DNA of 64,000 bases from Rathayibacter caricis DSM 15933 (GTDB taxonomy: Bacteria > Actinomycetota > Actinomycetes > Actinomycetales > Microbacteriaceae), in contig NZ_PZPL01000001.1 of the NCBI RefSeq assembly GCF_003044275.1, positions 1,798,001 to 1,862,000 of the forward strand, read 5' to 3'. Position 1 is the stretch's first letter, and each line of letters opens with the position of its first letter. The notes beneath the pieces were generated by a model that had not been told where the DNA came from, searched no databases, and was given only the letters and a program-made list of their open reading frames with translations. Shown piece by piece: positions 58,662 to 64,000 of this stretch. Position numbers and translations under genes: made by a program.

Positions 58662-60875
58662 ATGCCCAAGAACAAGAAGCCCGCCGGCGGACGCCCCGCC
58701 AAGAACTTCGAGCCCAACCGCTTCGGCGCGTCCAGCGGCAAATCGCAGCTCGGAGGCCGTTCGCGCTTCCCCGCGACCAAGCCCGGCGCGCGCAGCGAGG
58801 GTCACCGCGGCTACCGCCCGGTCGACGAGAACGCGCCCAAGAAGGCGCGCTGGAACGCCGACGAGCGCGCCGCCCGCGCCGACGAGCGCAGCAGCGAGCG
58901 CCCCGCCCGCTCGTACGACCGCGACGAGCGCCCCGCGCGCTCGGCCGATCGCGGCGACCGCCCCGTGCGCTCCTACGACCGGACCGACCGCCCCGCGCGG
59001 TCGTTCGACCGCAGCGACCGTCCGGCGCGGTCCTTCGACCGCAGCGAGCGCCCCGCCCGGTCGTACGACCGCGACGAGCGCCCTGCACGCTCCTCCGAGC
59101 GCAGCGACCGCCCGGCTCGGTCCTTCGACCGCAACGACCGTCCGGCTCGGTCCTTCGACCGCACCGACCGTCCGGCTCGGTCGTACGACCGCGATGACCG
59201 CCCGGCTCGCTCGGCCGACCGCGGCGACCGCCCCGCTCGCTCCTTCGACCGCAACGACCGTCCGGCGCGTTCCTTCGACCGGACCGACCGCCCGGCCCGT
59301 TCCTACGACCGCGATGACCGCCCGGCTCGCTCGGCCGAGCGCAGCGACCGTCCCGCCCGCTCCTTCGACCGCTCGGACCGTCCGGCCCGCTCGTTCGACC
59401 GGACCGACCGCCCGGCCCGCTCCTACGACCGCGACGAGCGCCCCGTCCGCTCCTCCGAGCGCAGCGACCGCCCCGCCCGCTCGTTCGACCGCGGCGACCG
59501 TCCGGCCGCCCGCTCCTTCGAGCGCACCGACCGCCCGGCGCGCACCTCGTACGACCGCACCGACCGCTCCGCCGGCGGCGCCCGCGGGCCCCGCCGCGAC
59601 TCCTCCGACTTCTACCCCTCGCGCGACACCCGCGGCTCGCACCAGGTCGACGACGTCGTCCTCGAGCGCCTCGAGGCGACCGCGACCCTCGCGGTCGACG
59701 TCGAGGGCGTGTCCTTCGGCGACCTCGGCCTGGGCGCGAACATCGTCCGCCAGCTGACCTCGATGGGAGCGGCGGCGCCGTTCCCGATCCAGGCCGCCAC
59801 GATCCCCGAGGTGCTCCGCGGGAAGGACGTCCTCGGCCGCGGCAAGACCGGCTCCGGCAAGACCATCGCCTTCGGCGCTCCCGTCGTCGAGCGTCTGATG
59901 GAGAACAACGGAGGCAAGGACCGCAAGCAGGGCCGCGCCCCCCGCGCGCTCATCCTCGCCCCGACCCGCGAGCTCGCGATGCAGATCGACCGCACCGTGC
60001 AGCCCATCGCGCGCTCGGTCGGCCTCTTCACCACGACGATCTTCGGCGGCGTCCCCCAGTACAAGCAGGTCGGCGCCCTCCAGCGCGGGGTCGACATCGT
60101 CATCGCGACGCCGGGCCGTCTCGAGGACCTCGTCGAGCAGGGCCGCCTCGACCTGTCGAAGGTGACCATCACGGTCCTCGACGAGGCCGACCACATGTGC
60201 GACCTCGGCTTCCTCGAGCCGGTGCAGCGGATCCTCCGCCGCACCGCGACCGGCGGACAGCGACTGCTCTTCTCGGCCACGCTCGACAAGGGCGTCGCGA
60301 CGCTCGTCGACGAGTTCCTGGTCGAGCCGAGCGTGCACGAAGTCGCCGGCGAGGACCAGGCGTCCTCGACGATCGACCACCGCGTCCTGGTCATCGAGCA
60401 CCGCGACAAGGCCGAGATCATCGAGCAGCTCGCCGCACGCGAGGGCAAGACGCTGATCTTCGCCCGCACCCGCGCCTTCGCCGAGCAGCTCGCCGAGCAG
60501 CTCGAGCACGCGGACATCCCCGCGACCAGCCTGCACGGCGACCTCAACCAGTCGCGCCGCACGCGCAACCTCGCGCTGCTGACCAGCGGCCGCGTCGACG
60601 TGCTCGTCGCGACCGACGTCGCCGCGCGCGGCATCCACGTGGACGACATCGACCTGGTCATCCAGGCCGACGCGCCGGACGAGTACAAGACGTACCTGCA
60701 CCGCTCGGGCCGCACCGGTCGCGCGGGCAAGAAGGGCACCGTCGTCACGCTCATCACGCGCAACCGCCGCCACCGCATGGAGGAGCTCCTCGAGCGCGCC
60801 GAGATCGAGGCCGACATGGTCCAGGCGTTCCCGGGCGACCGCGTGCTCGCCGAGATCAGCGCTCCCGCCGAGTAG
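58662..60875 (+). CDS. DEAD-box RNA helicase with long decapeptide-repeat N-terminus
   Basis: This 737-residue protein starts with ATG 58662 after CAGGAAG. The N-terminal part (to about 305) is basic, acidic and disordered, and residues 79-302 are a tandem array of D-x-R-P-A-R-S-F/Y-D-R units. A complete helicase core follows: Q-motif region FPIQAATIPEVL, Walker A GKTGSGKT (394-401), PTRELAMQI, DEAD at 507-510, SAT, ATDVAARGIHVDDI and HRSGRTGR (680-687). It should unwind structured RNA, in ribosome assembly, mRNA decay or cold adaptation. The Arg/Asp-rich array is suited to RNA binding or condensate formation. A strong bidirectional terminator follows. Confidence 0.93.
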   Translation: MPKNKKPAGGRPAKNFEPNRFGASSGKSQLGGRSRFPATKPGARSEGHRGYRPVDENAPKKARWNADERAARADERSSERPARSYDRDERPARSADRGDRPVRSYDRTDRPARSFDRSDRPARSFDRSERPARSYDRDERPARSSERSDRPARSFDRNDRPARSFDRTDRPARSYDRDDRPARSADRGDRPARSFDRNDRPARSFDRTDRPARSYDRDDRPARSAERSDRPARSFDRSDRPARSFDRTDRPARSYDRDERPVRSSERSDRPARSFDRGDRPAARSFERTDRPARTSYDRTDRSAGGARGPRRDSSDFYPSRDTRGSHQVDDVVLERLEATATLAVDVEGVSFGDLGLGANIVRQLTSMGAAAPFPIQAATIPEVLRGKDVLGRGKTGSGKTIAFGAPVVERLMENNGGKDRKQGRAPRALILAPTRELAMQIDRTVQPIARSVGLFTTTIFGGVPQYKQVGALQRGVDIVIATPGRLEDLVEQGRLDLSKVTITVLDEADHMCDLGFLEPVQRILRRTATGGQRLLFSATLDKGVATLVDEFLVEPSVHEVAGEDQASSTIDHRVLVIEHRDKAEIIEQLAAREGKTLIFARTRAFAEQLAEQLEHADIPATSLHGDLNQSRRTRNLALLTSGRVDVLVATDVAARGIHVDDIDLVIQADAPDEYKTYLHRSGRTGRAGKKGTVVTLITRNRRHRMEELLERAEIEADMVQAFPGDRVLAEISAPAE
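58896..59568 (+). repeat. 30-bp tandem repeats with 120-bp higher-order period
   Basis: About 22 copies of a 30-base unit encode variants of DRPARSFDRx. In the middle the units fall into a four-unit, 120-base order (YDRD[D/E]RPARS, [A/S][E/D]R[G/S]DRPARS, FDR[N/S]DRPARS, FDRTDRPARS) that recurs three times and then decays. This points to expansion by duplicating blocks of four. Confidence 0.88.
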
Positions 60876-60881
60876 GCGGAC

Positions 60882-60935
60882 GCAGCAACGCCGAAGGGCG
60901 GACACCTCACGGTGCCCGCCCTTCGGCGTTGCTGC
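60882..60935. terminator. Strong bidirectional terminator
   Basis: Twenty-five-base arms (60882-60906, 60911-60935) pair with a single mismatch around a four-base loop, between the convergent helicase and fasciclin genes. It can serve both strands. Confidence 0.9.
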
Positions 60936-60959
60936 GGTCAGTGACCGCGGGTCGACTGC

Positions 60960-61649
60960 TTACGCAGCCGGCATGAGGACGGTGTCGATGAGGTACACGG
61001 TCGCGTTGGCGGTCTGGACGCCACCGCAGATGACCGACGCGTCGTTCACCTTGATGTCGTCGCCGGAGCCGGTGACGGTGAGGTCGGTGCCCTGGACGGT
61101 GGTCTGCGTGCCGTCGATGTCGGCGGGAGCGATCTGGCCGGGGACGACGTGGTAGGTCAGGACCGACGACAGCGTCGCGGCGCCCTCGGGGGTGGCCAGC
61201 GTGGCGAGCGTCGCGGCGTCGAGCTTGGCGAACGCGTCGTCGACGGGGGCGAAGACGGTGAACTCGCTGCCGTTCAGCGTGTCGACGAGGTTGACGTCGG
61301 GGTTGAGCTGACCGGAGACCGCAGCGGTGAGGGTCTTGAGGAGCGGGTTGTTCGAGGCGGCCGTGGCGACCGGGTCGAGCGACATGCCGGCGACGGAGCC
61401 GGCGCCGTCCGGGACCTGCTCGGCGTAGGCGGCGCAGCCGGGTCCGACGAGGTTCGCGGCCGGGTCCATGGTCGCCATGGGGGTCTCGGTCTCCATGGGG
61501 GTGGTGGTCTCCATGGGAGCGGAGGACGACATCGAGTCCTCGGTCGACTCGGTGGTCGAGCCGCTGCCGCTGGAGCAGGCGGTGAGGCCGAGCGTCGCGA
61601 CGCTGATGAGGGCGAATGCGGCGAAAGTGGTGCGCTTGGTGGTTCGCAT
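60960..61649 (-). CDS. Fasciclin (FAS1) domain lipoprotein
   Basis: This 229-residue lipoprotein has a signal peptide ending LTAC (Cys25), a Ser/Thr/Met-rich linker with PMET repeats (about 40-65) and one FAS1 domain ([40 protein letters not shown], then [18 protein letters not shown] and [10 protein letters not shown]). It resembles mycobacterial MPT70/MPT83. FAS1 domains act in adhesion or at the cell surface. ATG 61649 follows AAGGAG. An MtrA-like site lies about 150 bases upstream. Confidence 0.92.
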   Translation of the reverse strand: MRTTKRTTFAAFALISVATLGLTACSSGSGSTTESTEDSMSSSAPMETTTPMETETPMATMDPAANLVGPGCAAYAEQVPDGAGSVAGMSLDPVATAASNNPLLKTLTAAVSGQLNPDVNLVDTLNGSEFTVFAPVDDAFAKLDAATLATLATPEGAATLSSVLTYHVVPGQIAPADIDGTQTTVQGTDLTVTGSGDDIKVNDASVICGGVQTANATVYLIDTVLMPAA

Positions 61650-61979
61650 GGTGTTTCTCCTTCGTGAGACGGTCCCGGTGAGGGGCTCCGTTGTCCTGGT
61701 CGTGCAGAGGGGGTTCGTGCTGTGTGGACCGTTTCGCGGCCGTTGACATGTCTTCGGAGCCCTGGCCGAGGGGGTTTGGATCGGATCGGCGAAGTTCGGT
61801 AACGGCTTCGTAACGGGGCCGACCGGCCGCCGTGCAGGTCCTCCTCGCCCCGCCGGTGCTCTGCCGCGTCGATTACCCTGGAGTCGGTCCGCGCTCGCGG
61901 GCGCCGGCGCGCGATCCGTGCGATCCGCCGGGAGCAGCTGCGCGATCCTCCGGGTCCGCCTCGACGAACGGGATCCGAC
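61650..61979. other. Intergenic region between the fasciclin and copper-type genes
   Basis: No gene is supported in these 330 bases. They should hold the divergent promoters for the fasciclin gene (minus strand) and the membrane-protein gene at 61980. A GTAAC-N6-GTAAC direct repeat (61799-61814) and a -10-like TACCCT (61874-61879, plus strand) are the only sites seen. Confidence 0.5.
61799..61814. promoter_or_regulatory. MtrA-like site GTAAC-N6-GTAAC
   Basis: Two direct copies of GTAAC are one helical turn apart (61799-61803, 61810-61814). This matches the direct-repeat type of site bound by the actinobacterial cell-envelope regulator MtrA. The fasciclin lipoprotein gene is a plausible target. 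The match could be chance in a 330-base gap. Confidence 0.4.
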
Positions 61980-62600
61980 GTGCAGACCAGGTGGGCGCGA
62001 GTCGCACGGGGCGTCACCGCCGCCGTCGCCGCGACCGCCGCCGCCGCGGCGTCGCACACCCTCGCCGGGGCGACGGCTCCGACTCCCGCCGTCCTCGCCC
62101 TCGCGGGCGCCTTCGCCGCCGTGGTGTGCGTCTTCCTCGCCGGCCGCCGGCTCTCGCTGCTGCGTCTCTCGCTCTCGGTGCTGCTCAGTCAGCTCGCGTT
62201 CCACGTCCTCTTCCTCGCGAGCGGCGGGGGCGACGTCAGCGTCGTCGGGACGACCGCCACCGGGGCGCACTTCCACGACGAGGGCACCGTCGAACTGGTC
62301 GCCGCGGGCGGCGGGCATGCGGCACACTCTCCTCTCATGACGCTGGCGCACCTCGTGGCCGGCGTGCTCACCATCGCCGCGCTGCGCCGCGGCGAGACGC
62401 TCTTCTGGACGCTCGGCGAGCAGCTCGCCCGCGTCGTGGTGCGGTTCGTCGTCCGTGCGGGGGCGCTGCTGCTCGGGCCGATCGGTCCCTCCGTCGCCGT
62501 GCACGGCGCTCCGGAGCCGCGCTCCCCGCGCCCGCTCGACGCCGCGCTCACGCACCTGCGGCACCGCGGTCCGCCGCTGCGCGCCCTGCACGCCGCCTGA
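61980..62600 (+). CDS. Membrane protein with His-rich external loop, next to copper-type genes
   Basis: This 206-residue protein starts with GTG 61980 and has about four or five hydrophobic segments. Between the third and fourth is a His-rich loop ([12 protein letters not shown], then GGGHAAHS), and a further segment follows ([20 protein letters not shown]). The C-terminal 40 residues are basic and proline-rich. No family was recognised. It is followed by YcnI- and CopC-type genes, so a role in copper handling is a reasonable inference. It is divergent from the fasciclin gene. Confidence 0.7.
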   Translation: MQTRWARVARGVTAAVAATAAAAASHTLAGATAPTPAVLALAGAFAAVVCVFLAGRRLSLLRLSLSVLLSQLAFHVLFLASGGGDVSVVGTTATGAHFHDEGTVELVAAGGGHAAHSPLMTLAHLVAGVLTIAALRRGETLFWTLGEQLARVVVRFVVRAGALLLGPIGPSVAVHGAPEPRSPRPLDAALTHLRHRGPPLRALHAA

Positions 62601-62711
62601 CACCGCTCCGCTCCGGGGCGCGTGCCGGTCGGCGTCCACGCGCGCACCGCACGACCGCGCTGCGCTTCCGGATGCCCGGCGACCGCCGGCCCCCTTCAAG
62701 GACTCGTCACC

Positions 62712-63521
62712 ATGACCTCGATCACCCCTTCCTCCGCTGCCCGTTCCTCCGCTGCCCGTTCCTCTTCCGGCCGCCCTTCGCAGCGCCTCCGCCTCGTCGG
62801 CAGCGGCGCCCTCGTCGCCGCCGGCTCCGTCGCCCTCGCGCTCGCCGCACCCACCGCGGCGAGCGCGCATGTGAGCGCCACCGCCAGCACCACGGCGGCC
62901 GGCGCCTACACGGTCGTCACGTTCTCGCTCGCTCACGGCTGCGAGGGCTCGCCGACCACCGGCCTCACCATCACCATCCCGGACGGGATCAACTCGGTCA
63001 GCCCGACCGTGAACCCCAACTGGGAGGTCGTGAAGAACGAGGTCGCCCTCGCCGAGCCGATCACGGACTCGCACGGCGCCTCGGTCACCGAGCGCGTCGC
63101 CGATGTCGTCTACACCGCGAAGACCCCGCTCGCCGACGGCTACCGCGACACCGTCTCGCTGCAGCTCCAGCTCCCCGAGGATGCGGAGGGCGAGAGCCTC
63201 GCGTTCCCGGTGCTGCAGACCTGCGAGACCGGCTCGACCGCCTGGGACCAGCCGACCGTCGAGGGCGAGGACGAGCCGGAGCTGCCTGCGCCTGTCGTGA
63301 CCGTGACCGCCGCGGAGGAGGGCGAGGGCCACCACGGCGCCGGCTCCGCTTCGCACGAGGAGGAGGAGACCGCCGCCGCGACCACCGCCTCCTCGACGAG
63401 CTCCGCCGGTGGCGCCGACGTCGTCGCCCGCGTCCTCGGCGTCGGCGGCCTCGTCGTCGGCGCCGTCGGAGTCGCGGTCGCGCTCGCCTCGCGCCGTCGC
63501 GGACCGAAGGCCTCCGCGTGA
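62712..63521 (+). CDS. YcnI family (DUF1775) copper-binding protein
   Basis: This 269-residue exported protein has a signal peptide (about 25-52) whose cleavage leaves His53 at the N-terminus, the copper ligand of YcnI proteins. The domain follows the DUF1775 pattern: [40 protein letters not shown], then [11 protein letters not shown] and [20 protein letters not shown] Ser/Thr/Glu linker with HHGAGSASH and a C-terminal membrane helix (about 238-258) anchor it. Its stop overlaps the CopC gene start, so both are made together for copper delivery or uptake outside the membrane. Confidence 0.92.
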   Translation: MTSITPSSAARSSAARSSSGRPSQRLRLVGSGALVAAGSVALALAAPTAASAHVSATASTTAAGAYTVVTFSLAHGCEGSPTTGLTITIPDGINSVSPTVNPNWEVVKNEVALAEPITDSHGASVTERVADVVYTAKTPLADGYRDTVSLQLQLPEDAEGESLAFPVLQTCETGSTAWDQPTVEGEDEPELPAPVVTVTAAEEGEGHHGAGSASHEEEETAAATTASSTSSAGGADVVARVLGVGGLVVGAVGVAVALASRRRGPKASA

Positions 63522-64000
63522 CGCTGCGCCGCAGCTCCAGCGTCGCCGCCGCGGCGATCCTGCTCGGCCTCGCCGGCTCGGTCGTCGTGGCGGCGCCCGC
63601 CAGCGCCCACAACTACCTCGTCTCGAGCACTCCCGCGGCCGACGCGACGCTCACCGAGCAGCCCGGCACCCTGGCCGTCACGACCAACGACGACCTGCTC
63701 GTGCTGGGCGACGACGGTCGTGCCGCCGGCCTGCGCGTCACCGGACCCGACGGCCTGTACTACGGCGACGGCTGCGTCACCGTCCTCGGCCCCGAGGCGT
63801 CGATGCCGCTCGAGCTCGGTGCGGCCGGCGCGTACGAGGTGACCTGGCAGGTCGTCTCGACCGACGGACACCCGGTGTCGGGCCAGTACTCGTTCGACTG
63901 GCAGCCCGCCGCGGGCGTCGCCCTCTCGGAGGGCTCGGAGTCGGTGCCGGACTGCAACGGCACCGTCGACGTCTCGGGGGAGTCCGCGTCCGCCGAGTCC
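63518..64000 (+). CDS. CopC domain copper-resistance protein (3' partial)
   Basis: This gene starts with GTG 63518, overlapping the YcnI stop by four bases, and remains open to the window end (161 residues visible). The signal peptide is cleaved after ASA, exposing His31, the usual first copper ligand of Cop[17 protein letters not shown] and [14 protein letters not shown] are typical CopC motifs. The domain binds copper outside the membrane. A CopD-type membrane domain may follow beyond the window, as in YcnJ proteins. Confidence 0.9.
   Translation, partial: MTLRRSSSVAAAAILLGLAGSVVVAAPASAHNYLVSSTPAADATLTEQPGTLAVTTNDDLLVLGDDGRAAGLRVTGPDGLYYGDGCVTVLGPEASMPLELGAAGAYEVTWQVVSTDGHPVSGQYSFDWQPAAGVALSEGSESVPDCNGTVDVSGESASAES

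Noticed and set aside
58896..59568. CRISPR array
   Set aside because: The repeats are directly contiguous, in frame and coding, with no unique spacers.
58515..60905. A 796-residue frame opposite the helicase
   Set aside because: It is open only because the repeat array is GC-rich and periodic; its product is a meaningless repeat.

Overview
The window is a stretch of a high-GC actinobacterial chromosome, most likely from the family Microbacteriaceae (Rathayibacter, Curtobacterium or Clavibacter type). This is inferred from GC-rich third codon positions, frequent GTG starts, gene content typical of soil or plant actinobacteria, and many genes whose -10 hexamer lies only 6-7 nt before the start codon (leaderless transcripts). 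No rRNA, tRNA or CRISPR array was seen.

Bases 1 to about 4,540 are different. They are visibly more AT-rich, use other codons and have clear Shine-Dalgarno sites. They hold the right end of an integrated mobile element: two neighbouring proteins with similar C-terminal helix-turn-helix tails, a Cx2C/Hx3H zinc-finger-like HTH protein, three overlapping genes of unknown function, a repeat-rich non-coding stretch, a small serine recombinase, and an opposing gene with a HEPN-type Rx4H motif. The element ends inside a uridine phosphorylase gene whose 3' part is missing, so insertion appears to have broken it. This is the most promising part of the window for undescribed biology.

From 4.5 to 19.6 kb lie housekeeping and metabolic genes: an AcuI-type reductase, a PEP-mutase-family enzyme overlapping the tRNA hydroxylase TrhO, a YitT protein, a PEBP protein, phosphofructokinase, a Tat-exported ferritin-like protein, an AlkA-like glycosylase, a phytoene-dehydrogenase-like oxidoreductase, bifunctional PutA, a MarR regulator and a DUF1905 protein. 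From 19.7 to 24.0 kb is a four-gene operon for a MacB-like ABC system: adaptor, ATPase, FtsX-type permease and lipoprotein. From 24.0 to 30.0 kb a LacI regulator faces a CUT2 sugar importer (ATPase, two permeases, lipoprotein binding protein; rhamnose-type by resemblance), with a promoter and a perfect palindromic operator between them.

From 30 to 47 kb come a HAD phosphatase, a NarL-type two-component pair, a DUF2510 membrane protein, an amine oxidoreductase, an Lrp regulator, a DedA-like protein, an MFS exporter with its MarR regulator, a TetR regulator divergent from a second MFS exporter, an FBP-domain protein, a cupin regulator divergent from a thioredoxin-reductase-like flavoprotein, and a CitA/CitB-type two-component system divergent from DctA.

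From 47 to 64 kb are a divergent YczE/MocR pair, an RND exporter overlapping Dabb and NUDIX genes, an XRE-cupin regulator divergent from azlCD, a GNAT/esterase pair, an EamA exporter, a CGNR protein, a DEAD-box helicase with a long decapeptide-repeat N-terminus, a fasciclin lipoprotein, and a copper-type cluster (a membrane protein with a His-rich loop, YcnI, CopC) cut by the window end.
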